A stretch of 64,000 nt of DNA from Cyanodermella asteris (lineage: Eukaryota > Ascomycota > Lecanoromycetes > Ostropales > Stictidaceae). The stretch's first letter is position 1. Each line of letters opens with the position of its first letter. Made by a program: the position numbers and the translations under genes. The stretch is from assembly GCA_900618795.1 (NCBI GenBank), contig UYJD01000005.1:1406522-1470521 (forward strand), read 5' to 3'. Below, in pieces: positions 18,898 through 29,774 of the stretch. The notes under the pieces are model-generated. The model did no database searches. It was given only the letters and a program-made list of their open reading frames with translations, and was not told the origin of the DNA.

Positions 18898-20644
18898 TTA
18901 GACATCAACCAATAGCAGACTGTCTACACTGCCGTAGCCTGCAGCCACACCGCCCTCCTCACTCTCTTTCCCCTTTGTCCTGAGTAAGTAGCCGGCCTGC
19001 TCGTTATGAAGTACCTCTCCATTCTGGCTCCACAGACAAGTCCCGTAGACTCCCAACTCCACGATAACGCCGCCAGGTAACAGCTTTCCCTCTCTCACAA
19101 TAACATTCTCCTGCGCCGGCGGCTCTATAATTTCCATCAAGATATGTCCCTTCCACCTTTCTTCGTCGCCCAGCTCCTTCAAAAATGCGGGGATTTTCGT
19201 GCGGTAGACGTTGTTCCCGCCACCCTCCCTCTGGGGTTTCAGCACGTACCCTGCAGCAGTCTTCTCGTTCAAAGCAAGTTGTTTGGCGGTCTTGCCTGCC
19301 GGCGAGTCGTCCATGGGGTATATGGCGGCAAAGGTGTCACGCACAGCCTCAGCGACGGTGGGGTTGGGGATGAAACGAGCCAGGTGGGGTGAATCCGGCG
19401 TCGCGAGGACTTGCTGCACCTTCTTCGCACCGGCCAGGTGGGTGAGAATGCTAGGACACTTGATCGCAGCGCTACGCTCTAGATGGTAGCGGGCTTCCCA
19501 GTCGCGAGCGGACGTGAAATCGGAAGGAGTGTAAGTTGCGCGCAGGTACAGGACGGTGACTTCATACTGCTTGTTTGGGCTGTGGGCGGGCGAGAATATC
19601 AGCGGTCTTGCGGGGTTGTCTGTGGGGATGTAGGTTTGGTCAAGAACCTTTGAGAAGGGAAGGCGGAAGACGGGAGTGTTAGCCTGTCGTGCACTATACT
19701 CGAGGTGACGCTGATCAAAAATGTTGCGCTCGGGCTCCTGGACGACGAACAGGATGCAGCGTTCGAGGGAGGGGCTGGAGCGAGACGGGCCATAGGCAAT
19801 GTGCGCTATCTGCAGACCTCTTCCAAGAGCCCGAGTGGGATTGGTTTTGGGTTGGTCGTTTTCCGAGATTGCAGCACTATCAGGGTACGATCCAGACCTC
19901 TGAAGGTGTCGGTGGAGCTGAGCAACCAGTGTCGACAGGCCACCAAAGGACGAAGATATTGTGTTGAATTCGACTTGTCGGATCTGAGGCCTTGCACTCG
20001 GTGTTGTAGGATCGACGTGAACCATGTAGTCCGAACGGAACAGGCCGAGCGCCAAGTCCTGAAGCAGTAAGTGAGTGTGGTCATCTAGTTGGAGGCAAGC
20101 ACAAATACCTGGACGAACCCCTCCTCCTTCACTTTGAGATGAACATTCCATAACGAGTGCATGAAATCATCAACTTGTACCAGCCTTGGGCAATGTCAGT
20201 TGAGCCGTATAGGGAAATTGGGTTTACTCCGGAGGCATGCAGGGGGAGATATCAGGCTGGATGGGCAATCTCCTCCTGCAGACACGACTCCGGGCACTGG
20301 TGATATATAGACAGGTAGCATGCTTCTCACTCTTTCATGATTTCTGTCATCCATGGCTCGTCCATTGCAATTCTGGCATAGAGCTCATTGTAGCTCTTTG
20401 ATATTGCCAGGGCATTCTGATAACAACGGCGGGGAAAGCGGCTCGGGAACAGGGTGACGGGAGCAGTGACAGCAAGGACAGCATTTGGATCCTGCTCTCT
20501 CGACACGAAGCCGGGGGCGGGACGCACTGCCAGGCCATGCGCAATGGCCCAGTCGTTCAACTCGAAAAGCAGGTTGGACTCTTGGGGGTCGGAAAGAGCG
20601 GGCGGATAGGATGGCAGCGGCTCGTACAGAGTGGAGGGCGCCAT
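18898..20644 (-). CDS. GSH2: Glutathione synthetase, three exons
   Basis: Exons 20644-20331, 20184-20109 and 20058-18898, giving 516 aa; introns of 146 and 50 nt. It ligates gamma-glutamylcysteine and glycine with ATP, the second step of glutathione synthesis, in the cytosol. Family marks in order: PVTLFPSRFPR near residue 65, VDDFMHSLWNVH at the start of the substrate domain, LGLFRSDYMVH, EFNTISSSFGGL, and the glycine-rich ATP loop LKPQREGGGNNVYR near residue 405. The tail GVAAGYGSVDSLLLV is the conserved end. Splicing restores the otherwise missing joint MKE-LVQVDDF and the joint GFVQ-DLALGLF, so both introns are well supported. Length fits eukaryotic enzymes (about 475-520 aa). Confidence 0.95.
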
Positions 20645-22263
20645 TACGGGGCCGAGCAGGCTCGTTGAAATTGTTGAAGGGCTGACAGCACAAGCAGGGC
20701 GGGCCAGAGGATGCGTGTTTCGGAAGTAAGTTTCTCAGAACGAATTCATGGCGGCGGTGGAGAGGTCGAGACTTGTGTGGCATCATTGCTGTGCTGAATT
20801 GCGGATCGCCGCTTAGCAAGCACGCGAAGAAAAGCTCACTGAGCTCCATCCTTCCGACACGCGAAATTGCGGTGCACCGGCATCCGACGAGAACAGGACC
20901 AATGCATCGCGGTGCCGACGACTGCCTCTGCCAGATGTCTGAAGATGAGACATGTTAAAACGACTGCAGCAGCGCAGCACAGCGCACACCGTTCAACTCA
21001 GACCTGCAGTGCCAACGGCCAAGTCACGTGAGCCCCGTTTTCTGCCAGTGTGCGTCACGTGCTCCGTGCGTCCGCAGCTTAAGTAATAAATTAACCTTCC
21101 GATTCCAGCAACGGCCTAATTACAGTACAGTACATCCCAGGGCCCCGGCGCCGGCTGCGAAGTCTGTGACCCACTCGATGACCCCGACAACGTTCCTTCT
21201 ATCGACGAGGGCATGATGTGCCGTTGTCGACGGAGCCCGGCATCGCCTTGTGCAGATTGCAGAGTCGGCCCTCGGGCGTGCCGGACAGGCTGGCAACGCA
21301 TCAACGTGAGCTCACCAACGTGCGCCGAGTCAGACAGCTTACGTTGCGCTACGCTGTGAACAGATACAAACGAGAAGAGCATGCCTTTGGTGCTTAGACA
21401 TGCAGCTGCGACGCGCAGGGCGTGTCATGGGTGACGGCTGGCGGCCGAGACAGGCCCTTTTGCAGCGTCAACGGCCACGAGAGCAAGGTCTGCCACGCTC
21501 TGTGCGACGGACACAACCTACAACGGTAAGCTGCGACGATGCAGAATTCTCTTGAACGGACGGATACGAAAAGCAGCTTCCGCCTTTCCTGCTCCGGTAG
21601 TGGCCGGCGGAGCAGCGAGAAGCGCATGCAATTTCCCGGCTGACGATTCCGGCTTAGCGCTTTCACGCTTCCTCGTCGACTTCATCACACACCTCCGAGC
21701 TCTCTCCAATCTCCATCCACTCCTCCACCACATTGCCAGCCCATCTGCTACACCGCCGTCCCGCCATTGGTCTGCTTCAAGCCCTCGTCCTACCGCCGAG
21801 CTAATTGAGGCCCATCCTGCCGCCCGTCGACAGGCGAACATGACGATTTACAGTACCTACCAAGATATGCACCCCCATGAACTACTCGTCCGAGCTCCCC
21901 TGCCCGGCATCCCCACGCGAATTGCGACCTGCTGTCCACTAGTCCTCCGCTAGCTGCTTGCAGCCTTGCTTCCAAACCCTTCTCCACCTCTCCTTGAATC
22001 TGTCTCTTCACCTCGTCTTGTCTCACCTCCTCTGTTGACCGTCTGTCGTTCCTTACTCAGGCCTTTCCTGCAGCAACCCGTGCATCCCCGACCCTCGTTT
22101 TCGTGAGACCTACTCCATTCATCCGCCATCACGAAGGCTGAACCACTCTCGTTACCATGGCTGCATGAAACCTCGCGCCTCCTTCTCACCTTTTCGCTTA
22201 TCGTCTATCGTTTAACCAGGAGCTCTGAGAAGCTCCTTTTACAATCGCCATTTCACCACCAAG
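20645..22263. other. Long intergenic region with pyrimidine-rich leader
   Basis: 1.6 kb between the divergent GSH2 and DUF4203 genes. The last 550 bp before 22264 are strongly C/T-biased on the plus strand, as in long fungal 5' leaders. The codons here form no credible protein. No RNA gene recognised. Confidence 0.5.
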
Positions 22264-25200
22264 ATGCGCTCCATACAATTAATTTTAATAGTCCTGCTCT
22301 CTTCGTTGTTCAGCCATGTCGCCGCGTCCGCACTCCCAGGCAGGAGTAACTTGCTGCGAAGAGACGATCCTGCGTCTTCTGCGACCGACTCTGCGCCGGC
22401 CCCCAGCTCTGGAGGAGACGGCAATTTCCCATCGTTGAGCACCACAACGAACCCAGCTCCGAGCAATACGAACACTCCGGCCACTCAAACTGCCAATCCG
22501 CAAGACTCGGTTTCGCGAATTGCCTCTGGTAGCAATAGCACCATCTCGGCCACTTCTTCGCCCACGCCAACCGCCACTGTGGATCCAGCGAGCGATGGAG
22601 CTCCTCTGCCTCTCGAACCTCAGCTTACGGCACCACTGGCAATTGGTGGAGTTGTTCTCCTCGTGTCGGGGATGATATACACGTTCGTCGGTATCAAGAG
22701 CCGAAATATACAGACCTTCATCTCTACTGCATACCTCATCAGCTTGGGAACTACAGTTCTCATCGTTTACGTAATGACGCCTCCGGTCAGCGTCGGAACT
22801 CAGGGTGCCTACCTCGCTGCCATTGTACTGCCAGGTCTCTTGCTTGCTGCCGGCGCGGTCATCTTCAAGGACGTGACCGAAGGTTTAGGCTGCGCCGTCG
22901 GTGGATTCGCTCTCGGAATGTGGTTCATGACCCTCAAGCCGGGCGGTCTGTTGGACTCTCAGGCCGGCAAAATTGTACTGCTCTGCTGCTTCACTGGTGT
23001 CGCCTTCTCATTTTCCTTCAGCCGGTACACCCGCACATACGGCATCATAGGCGCTACCGCTTTTGCTGGTGCAACTGCCATGATTCTCGGAATCGACTGT
23101 TACTCCAAGACTGGACTGAAGGAATTCTGGCTCTACATTTGGGGCCTGAACAACAATCTCTTCCCGCTCGGGACTTACACCTATCCTTTGACCAAAAACC
23201 TCAAGGCCGAGATTGCCGGTATACCTATAATTACACTGTTTGGCATCCTCTCTCAGATCCAGGTTTGGAAAATCGTCCAGGAGAAACGCGAAAAGCGTGC
23301 GGAAGCCGAAGAAGTTAAGCAACGCGAGAAAGAGGACGAAGAGGCCCGGCTGGGCAAGGACTTGGAAGCACGCACACGAGCCGAGAAGATGGTGTGGGAG
23401 AGGACGTACTCCGATGCGCCTCGTGATTTGCATAGCGATTCGGGAATAGGCTCCGAACCCAGCAATTCAGAGAAGGCAAGCTCGGAGAAGGGCAGCACCA
23501 GGACTTCGGTTTCGGACAGAGGCAAGGCCGACGAGAGCGTCGAAGTTACGGACATGGATGAACAGGGCCGGCAACGACACAGTAAGGCTGCAAGGGGGTT
23601 GACCCCGCATATCATCGTATCGGTCGCTGAGGAAGAAGAAGAAGAAGAAGAAGAAGAGCAAGAAGGAGAAGGAGACGACGGGTTGACTTCACCGAGGTCG
23701 GTATCGGCCAGCTCGCCTAAGCTCCCGCCACTGGATTTTGGCTACAGTCAACAACATGGTCACCAGGACACCGACGTGGATGTGAAAGCTGTCTCCATTG
23801 CCGACACGGAGATCGAGCCTGCAGTGTTGGAATCGCTCAAGACGAAGTCCTTGAAGCCAAAGACTGTTCCAACCCCGGTGGTTGTTCCTCTTCCCTTTAC
23901 TGTACCCAACGGACCGTCGACCCCGAACGAGGATAATGACGATGCCTCGTCCGTCGCAACTGCCGCGACTACTGTCAAGCGCGCGTCAAAGCGCTTTTCG
24001 ACGAATTCACTGTTCGAGAAGATGACCAAAGGTCGCATGTCATGGCACGCTCGTCAAGGCTCTGATGCGACCTCTGTGCAAGCTGTGGCTGACTCGCCTA
24101 TTCGTGAATCTTTCCAGGCTTCGTCTATGCCGGGCTCACGAAGGGCATCAGTCGATGGAAACGGTGAGGCTGCCGTCGCATCCTCCGGTCCCAATGCCTC
24201 GCCCTCGCTGTCACCCAAGCTTGCGACTGAGGTCCGACGAAACTCGCGTGGCGCAGACTACTTCTCGCAGCCCCGCTCGCCCGCGAATGGGTCTCTCCTT
24301 AGTCCAACGTCAGACGTGAAGAGCCCTGTCACCGCGATCATACCGCATTCAGAGCACGGCATTATCGAGAACGCGACCACAATCGACGGTGACCTGTCAA
24401 CGGGTGTTGTGGAACGTAATAAAACACCATCAGCTCTGAATCTCGAGTCGATCAAGGCCAACACCTCGAGCAGCTCGAAGGTCATGAATGCTTTCCGAAC
24501 GAACGAGTGGGCGAAGCACCTCGAAGGCGCCAATGAACCAGAGGAGGACAGCATCCCGATGTCCGAGCCGCCGTCGCCCCTGGAGCCACCACGTGGCGAG
24601 TCGCAGGTATCCGAGGAACCACTTGAGCAGCCTGGTCCTGAAGCAGCACCAGTTCCGACGACCAATGCCGAAGCTAGTGCGCAGTCCTCAGTTCCTTCTT
24701 CCACACCCACGCCCCCTCCTTCAGAAGAACAGGCAACCAAGGTGAGCTGGCCGAAACCGAGCTCTCGCAGGCGCATCTCGGGCAGCGTTGCTCAGTTGCC
24801 AGCCGAAATCAAGACCGCTGCCGTCTCCCGTCACTCCTCCCGTGAGAGTCGTACACCTTCTCGCATGAATGTCATGCGGTCTTCCAGCGGCTCGCGTACA
24901 CGTGGCGGACCTTTGGCACGCCAATCAACCCAGCAAGCTCTGGTCACGTCCCCAATCCACGAAGACGTCGAGGCATTCTTCCCGCCTCACGATGTCAAGA
25001 GACGATCTTCACTCGGCATCCAGCCTGACAGTCTCCTTGCTCAGCGCGAAGCGATGGTGAGCCAATCGTCCATCGTCCGCTCTGCGTCTCAAGCCTCTTC
25101 TCACCCTTACAATGCCAACTACAGCTCTTCCCGCTTGTCAATGTCTCAGAACAACGCTCGATCATCCTCCAGCTTGTCCCGTCGTTCCTCAAACCCCGAG

Positions 25201-25677
25201 CAATTCAACCTCCCGCAGCGACAACCATCGGCAGCCTCCCTCCACAGCGCGAACCAGCCTTACTCGCCCCCACCACCTGTCCGAACATACAGCCCGATCA
25301 ATGTTGCGCAGCCCCTTACCCACGCCGTAGCGTCTCCGACGCCAGACCGTCCGCTGCATCACAAAAACACTGCACCGGACGAGGCGCGTCGATCAGCTAT
25401 GCTCGCTCAATGGCGCACTAGTCTTGCCGGCGAGCAACAACAACGCCGAGCCAGCCAAATGAATGTCGACGTTGAAGCTGGCAAGGGTTGGCTGGACATG
25501 CAGAGGCAGCAACGTCAATACGAGCAGTACCGCAACCAGGCCGTCGGCTGGGGGACCGAGAGGACCATGAGCCCTGTAGCTGTCGTGCAAAACCCGATGC
25601 AAAGCCAGATGGCTGCGCACGACGCTCACAGGGAGGTCTTGCGACGGATGCAAAGTAAAAGCAAGGTGAATAAATGA
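22264..25677 (+). CDS. Secretory-pathway multispanning protein with DUF4203/TMEM198-like domain and long disordered tail
   Basis: 1137 aa, no intron. A cleavable signal peptide (hydrophobic residues 4-21, SHVAASA-like end) is followed by a possible Kex2-type site LLRRDD and a Ser/Thr/Pro-rich linker to about residue 115. Residues of about 120-330 form seven hydrophobic segments (PLAIGGVVLLVSGMIYTFVG first) that match the DUF4203/TM7S3-TM198 domain. A charged helix follows (VQEKREKRAEAEEVKQREKEDEE), then about 750 residues of Ser/Pro/basic low-complexity sequence with a poly-Glu run near residue 456. The tail is predicted cytosolic with many phosphorylatable Ser motifs (RRSS, RRAS). The family's biochemical function is not established; a membrane scaffold or sensor is inference. 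Much longer than animal TMEM198 (about 360 aa). Confidence 0.85.
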   Translation: MRSIQLILIVLLSSLFSHVAASALPGRSNLLRRDDPASSATDSAPAPSSGGDGNFPSLSTTTNPAPSNTNTPATQTANPQDSVSRIASGSNSTISATSSPTPTATVDPASDGAPLPLEPQLTAPLAIGGVVLLVSGMIYTFVGIKSRNIQTFISTAYLISLGTTVLIVYVMTPPVSVGTQGAYLAAIVLPGLLLAAGAVIFKDVTEGLGCAVGGFALGMWFMTLKPGGLLDSQAGKIVLLCCFTGVAFSFSFSRYTRTYGIIGATAFAGATAMILGIDCYSKTGLKEFWLYIWGLNNNLFPLGTYTYPLTKNLKAEIAGIPIITLFGILSQIQVWKIVQEKREKRAEAEEVKQREKEDEEARLGKDLEARTRAEKMVWERTYSDAPRDLHSDSGIGSEPSNSEKASSEKGSTRTSVSDRGKADESVEVTDMDEQGRQRHSKAARGLTPHIIVSVAEEEEEEEEEEQEGEGDDGLTSPRSVSASSPKLPPLDFGYSQQHGHQDTDVDVKAVSIADTEIEPAVLESLKTKSLKPKTVPTPVVVPLPFTVPNGPSTPNEDNDDASSVATAATTVKRASKRFSTNSLFEKMTKGRMSWHARQGSDATSVQAVADSPIRESFQASSMPGSRRASVDGNGEAAVASSGPNASPSLSPKLATEVRRNSRGADYFSQPRSPANGSLLSPTSDVKSPVTAIIPHSEHGIIENATTIDGDLSTGVVERNKTPSALNLESIKANTSSSSKVMNAFRTNEWAKHLEGANEPEEDSIPMSEPPSPLEPPRGESQVSEEPLEQPGPEAAPVPTTNAEASAQSSVPSSTPTPPPSEEQATKVSWPKPSSRRRISGSVAQLPAEIKTAAVSRHSSRESRTPSRMNVMRSSSGSRTRGGPLARQSTQQALVTSPIHEDVEAFFPPHDVKRRSSLGIQPDSLLAQREAMVSQSSIVRSASQASSHPYNANYSSSRLSMSQNNARSSSSLSRRSSNPEQFNLPQRQPSAASLHSANQPYSPPPPVRTYSPINVAQPLTHAVASPTPDRPLHHKNTAPDEARRSAMLAQWRTSLAGEQQQRRASQMNVDVEAGKGWLDMQRQQRQYEQYRNQAVGWGTERTMSPVAVVQNPMQSQMAAHDAHREVLRRMQSKSKVNK

Positions 25678-26338
25678 GGTTAGGGTGGCACAGTCTCAGT
25701 ACATCGCCTTCGTCTGTTCAACTCACTTTCACGACAAGTCCTTTCTCCGCACGCATCAAAGAAAGCTGCTCTATTTGGGGGGCCAGCCACCCACTTCAGA
25801 ATCCTCTACGACATTGGGAGCCTTCTAGTTTTCAAAGTTTTGGGCGTTCACAGCAATCACGCAACGACCTCGTTGGCCGCAATTCACAGGCCCTGTTTCA
25901 GTGTCCTTCGATATGACTTACACACGTTGACTCGCTCTACATTTAGCGAGTGTGGCAGCAGTGCTATCACAAACTGTATATAGTATGATACCCAAGCTGA
26001 AAGCGCACACCGTTGCACTACCAGCTTCGTTTGCAGAGCACAATAAGGCCTGTATCGATGCCTTGAACATGAGAGCAAGCGCCTTCATTCCATGTCGCCC
26101 ATCTTGTAGAGTGCACATGTAAATCGCGTCCAGTATTTGTTAAGGACGTGAACGATCAAGCCTCCGACGCCCGCAGCCGCGCCCAGTAATTAAACGAAAA
26201 GGTACAATGGTGATTGCAAGGTTTGGTAGGATGAATTCGTAATGATGACGAGATACATGCAGAAATTCGAATCCACGTAAGCGCCTCCGTGCTTCAATCT
26301 GAGCAAGCTCTCCCAGATATCCAAGCAGCGGCTCCGAC
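25678..26338. other. 3' flanks of two convergent genes
   Basis: Between the stops of the DUF4203 gene and the MRJP-type gene. No gene recognised. A B-box-like TTCGAATCC at 26268 has no matching A-box or cloverleaf. Confidence 0.5.
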
Positions 26339-27613
26339 TCAAACAGCAGGCCCCCTACCAACCCACAGCCTAAATGATCTGAACGGACCACGCCTAGAAT
26401 CCACATTCCGATACTGAAACCCGGGTCCCAGCTCCAGTTGGTTGGTACAGAAATACAACCACCCATCCAGTATCGCCGCACTATCCGCGTGCTGAATCTC
26501 CGCACTCCGGACAAGAGTCTTGACGACCAGGTCATCGCTCTTCACCAATCCGCTCCCACCAGCTGGAGTCCCATTGACTTCTTCCGTGACCTCGCTCTGA
26601 TGAGTGTCGACGTAGTAAATTGCATTCTGCTCCGACGCGGTGATGTACACCCGCCCGCGATCATCGGCCGTGAAGCCCGCCTGTTCGGATCCCAGTTGAC
26701 CGGGGAACACCACCGCATCGCGGACTTGCTGCTCGGATAGGGAGAAATTTGCGAGACCGGACTGCGGGATGTAGTAGTATCGTCGGGAAGCCAGGACGCC
26801 CCAGTAGACGTTCCCGGACTGCAAAGCAATGCCGTCCGCGCCCGTCGCGGTCGCCTTCTTGCTCGTCCCGTTCCAGCTGTAGATCGGCTGTCCGTTGAAG
26901 CTCCCCACGTAGCCCGGATCCGCAACCGTGTACGAGGTGTTGAAGAGACGCTTCACGGCCTGTCCGGTGCACAGATCCAGCGCGACCAGGCTGGCGGCTT
27001 TGCTGGCGTCGGTCATGAACGCGAATCCCGCCGTGCCGAGCGTGTTATTGATTCTCAAATCATTCAGATTGGTGCCATTTGCCAGAACCGCATCCGGCAT
27101 CGGGTACGTCTTCATCAGCATTCTGTCAGTGACGTTGAAGGACATGATCTTTGCGCCCCCGGGTGTTGCGCTCGTCGATCCTGGTTTTACGCCGGAGTCG
27201 ACGACCCACATTGCGCCTTGCGAGTCTAGGACCACGTTCTGAACGTTGATGAAGCATGTTGAGGGATCTTGGCCCGTGGTGCAGTTTTGGATCTGGGGAG
27301 ACGGCCAGGGCTCTTCGGATTCAAAATCCGTGGCTATGACCACGTTGCTGGGGGTTTGACCCGAGTTTCGTGGGTACGTCAGGTAAATGTTATGGCCACG
27401 GTCCACGGCCAGGCCGGTAGGTGGGGAGCTGCTTGAATGGATGGTTTCAAGTTTGGGCCCAATAATGGGAAAGTCTTGCGGGCAGACACCCAAAGTTCCG
27501 TTGGAGGTCCCATTCTGTACGGTTGGACATGTTGCGAAAAGGCCGTGCGATAGTACGGCAGGAAGCTGAGTGAGCAGTGCGACGCCCGTGGTCAAGAGCG
27601 GAGGTCCGAACAT
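26339..27613 (-). CDS. Secreted yellow/major-royal-jelly-type protein
   Basis: 424 aa, no intron; ATG at 27613 gives a clear signal peptide (MFGPPLLTTGVALLTQLPAV, then LSHG). The mature part shows the six-bladed propeller pattern of the MRJP/yellow family: PTGLAVDRGHNIYLTYPRN near residue 70, NVVLDSQGAMWVVDSG near 130, FAFMTDAS near 200, and the diagnostic end GWLYFCTNQLELGPGFQYRN with FRSFRLWVGRGPAV. Several N-glycosylation sequons (NGT, NCT, NNT, NTS) support secretion. Function in fungi is not known; insect relatives include melanin-pathway Yellow proteins and bacterial/fungal members are uncharacterised. Convergent with the DUF4203 gene. Confidence 0.9.
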   Translation of the reverse strand: MFGPPLLTTGVALLTQLPAVLSHGLFATCPTVQNGTSNGTLGVCPQDFPIIGPKLETIHSSSSPPTGLAVDRGHNIYLTYPRNSGQTPSNVVIATDFESEEPWPSPQIQNCTTGQDPSTCFINVQNVVLDSQGAMWVVDSGVKPGSTSATPGGAKIMSFNVTDRMLMKTYPMPDAVLANGTNLNDLRINNTLGTAGFAFMTDASKAASLVALDLCTGQAVKRLFNTSYTVADPGYVGSFNGQPIYSWNGTSKKATATGADGIALQSGNVYWGVLASRRYYYIPQSGLANFSLSEQQVRDAVVFPGQLGSEQAGFTADDRGRVYITASEQNAIYYVDTHQSEVTEEVNGTPAGGSGLVKSDDLVVKTLVRSAEIQHADSAAILDGWLYFCTNQLELGPGFQYRNVDSRRGPFRSFRLWVGRGPAV

Positions 27614-28182
27614 GATGGGATGCAAATGGAGCTACAGTGACATACAGTGGAAGAATCGGCCAGCCTCAGATATGGTATATGGCACGAGAGAGATCATGGC
27701 GAAGAACAAAAGAGAATACAAAAGTATAGGCGTCTGCAGACGTCAGGAATGAAGTCATCGTGTAAGTGCTACTAGTAAGGGTGCCGTGAGGAGAAGAGCA
27801 CGGCAAAATAGGCTTGACATTCGATTATCGTTTCGTGTGGCATTCGAGCCATTCGGGTATGGGATTTCATCTCAGTCTGTGAGACGAAGAAGTACCTGCA
27901 GCTGTCTAAGTTGGTTAAGGAAAGGAGGTCAACATTTTGGCCTTCATGCAGGCCGTTGAAGGATGCCGCGTCCGCTCCTGGAGGCTCGACCATGTGACGT
28001 CGTGAGGAACCGGGGCGTCTCATCTTCGGACCTCCACAACTAAGCTCCAAGCTTCGACCCCAGCTTCTCTTTTGCTGGACAAACGCAACCGGTTTCTGCA
28101 CATTCAGCTCTGACCCTCATCGGCGTATCTTCTCGGCTACGGCATTGCCACATTTCAATTGTGGACGTCCTCGGTCAACAGG
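27614..28182. other. Divergent promoter region, MRJP-type gene and MTP18
   Basis: No gene recognised in this stretch between two divergently transcribed genes. Confidence 0.5.
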
Positions 28183-29270
28183 ATGGGAGGCTCCCAGTCG
28201 AAAGAGGCTCCAGTGCCTCCACCAGCCAACCAGCTCAAGACATCAGAGACCGACAAGAAAGACGAGGACTGGAAGGCTCCTTTGAAGAGTAAGCCTCTAT
28301 CAAGGGACCTCCAGCATTTGGTCGACGACGAAGAAGAGAACGTCTGGGAGCAGATATACGAGGGCCAGTACGCACACCCACACAGCTGACCAACTTTCAG
28401 AACTTCAAACACGTTCAGAGCTACGAATGACTGACGAGCTTTCTTCACACTTTACAGAGCTCCAGAGACGACAGACACCTCCGTCCGCTACGCTGCCTAC
28501 GCAGCCCGCTTCCGCACCATACTTCTCTCCGCCCACCGCTACGTTGCCTACACCTCAGACATCGGCGAGTCCTTCCGACCCATAGCGCATCCCTACCTCG
28601 TCAAAGGTGCCTACGCCGTCTCTTGGGCCTATCTTATCGGTGATGTGTCGCACGAAGGCTACAAAGCCTACCTCCGCCAACAGCGAATTCTACACCCGGA
28701 ACTTGCCTCGGGCGAGTCGGCCAAGCACGCGACCAGCGCACTCGAAGCGGTCAAACAAGGCGACGTCGGCGCGTTGACGCGGCGGGTCGGGAAAGAGGCG
28801 GAGACGATTGCGCAGGCGACCACCGACGTTGCGACCTTGCCGGCGGGGAGTGGGCACGTTCCAGCGATTGAGGACTACAGGGCCGTGATGGCGCAGCGGG
28901 CGGTTTTCCAATCGGTGGCGAGTATGGGGCTGCCGGCGTTCACGATCCACAGTATCGTGAGGTATTCGGGGCGGGCGCTCAAGAACGCTAAGGCGCCCAT
29001 CGTCCGAACGTGGGGTCCTATCGGAGTAAGTCGATGATCGTGCTCGGGGTATTGCGGGTACTGACAAGTCACCAGCTCGGTCTTTCTGCGGTGCCTTTCC
29101 TACCGTACATGTTTGACAAGCCGGTCGAAGAAGCTGTCGAGTACACTTTTCATACTGCGTTCAAGTACTTCGGAGGCCCAGAAGCCGTTGGACACTCGCA
29201 AACAATCGGACAAGAACAGAAACTGGAGGACCAGAACAAGGCCAGGAAGATCCAGCATAAAGAGCTCTGA
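28183..29270 (+). CDS. MTP18: Mitochondrial fission process protein 1 (MTP18/MTFP1), three exons
   Basis: Exons 28183-28367, 28458-29025 and 29076-29270, giving 315 aa; introns of 90 and 50 nt. Inner-membrane protein that in animals promotes mitochondrial fission. A glycine-2 start MGGSQSKE is followed by a charged leader, then the MTP18 domain. That domain includes VRYAAYAARFRTILLSAHRYVAYTSDIGESFRP (here in exon 2), VSWAYLIGDVSHEGYKAY, the second-half block FQSVASMGLPAFTIHSIVRYSGR and, across the last splice, TWGPIG-LGLSAVPFLPYMFDKPVEEAVE. The last block ends as a C-terminal helix. Both splice joints are supported by restoring family sequence without gaps. The 3' end converges with a small gene on the other strand. 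Confidence 0.93.
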
Positions 29271-29457
29271 ACACACGCACTTGATATACGGAAGAAGAAT
29301 AGCAATACTCTACTCGACCACAGTGATTCCCAAGCTCGACGGCAACGTATATATCAATACATATTCGCTCGTCTATCAGATGTCATCAAAATTCATAACC
29401 GCATGCGTTTGCTAGACCCGGCGGCTTGCGCAGCTGGAGCAGCAGGCGAAACCGATC

Positions 29458-29774
29458 TCAAAATCTGGGCTTGCTCTCCGGGTGGCCACGGTATCTACCG
29501 TCCTCGATCTCGTCCACGCCCTTTGCCGCTATGCCTGCATTTTTGGCAACTCCCTCCTTCTCGCCGAACGCGCCGTCTATGGCTTGGTTGACATTGCCGC
29601 GAATCGCCTCTCCCAGGCCCTGCAAGTATGTTAGATCGCTCGGTCGGATGCGACGGGACACACAAGAAAACGTACGTGGATGCCAGTGGCTCCTTCCTTG
29701 ATGGCGTTGCCAACATCTTTGCCAGTCCGAGAGGCACCGGTGTTGGTGGTGGCATTTGTGTTTGGCGCAGACAT
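29458..29774 (-). CDS. Small conserved hypothetical protein, two exons
   Basis: Exons 29774-29676 and 29619-29458 joined across a 56-nt intron (GTACGT..TTGCAG), giving 86 aa. The N-terminus is Asn/Thr-rich (MSAPNTNATTNTG). The remainder is an alternating Gly/Ala/charged pattern: GKDVGNAIKEG, GLGEAIRGNVNQAIDGAFGE, AKGVDEIEDGRYRG. No signal peptide, membrane segment or cysteine. The composition resembles hydrophilic stress-accumulated fungal proteins of LEA/CsbD/GRG type, but I cannot assign a family. The splice joint is supported by good consensus and by continuous amphipathic pattern across it. Confidence 0.72.

Noticed and set aside
24258-24776. 172-codon minus-strand open frame
   Set aside because: Antisense to the Ser-rich tail of the DUF4203 gene; low complexity mirrors that tail.
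26262-26285. TTCGAATCC resembling a tRNA B-box
   Set aside because: No A-box at proper distance and no cloverleaf could be folded around it by eye.
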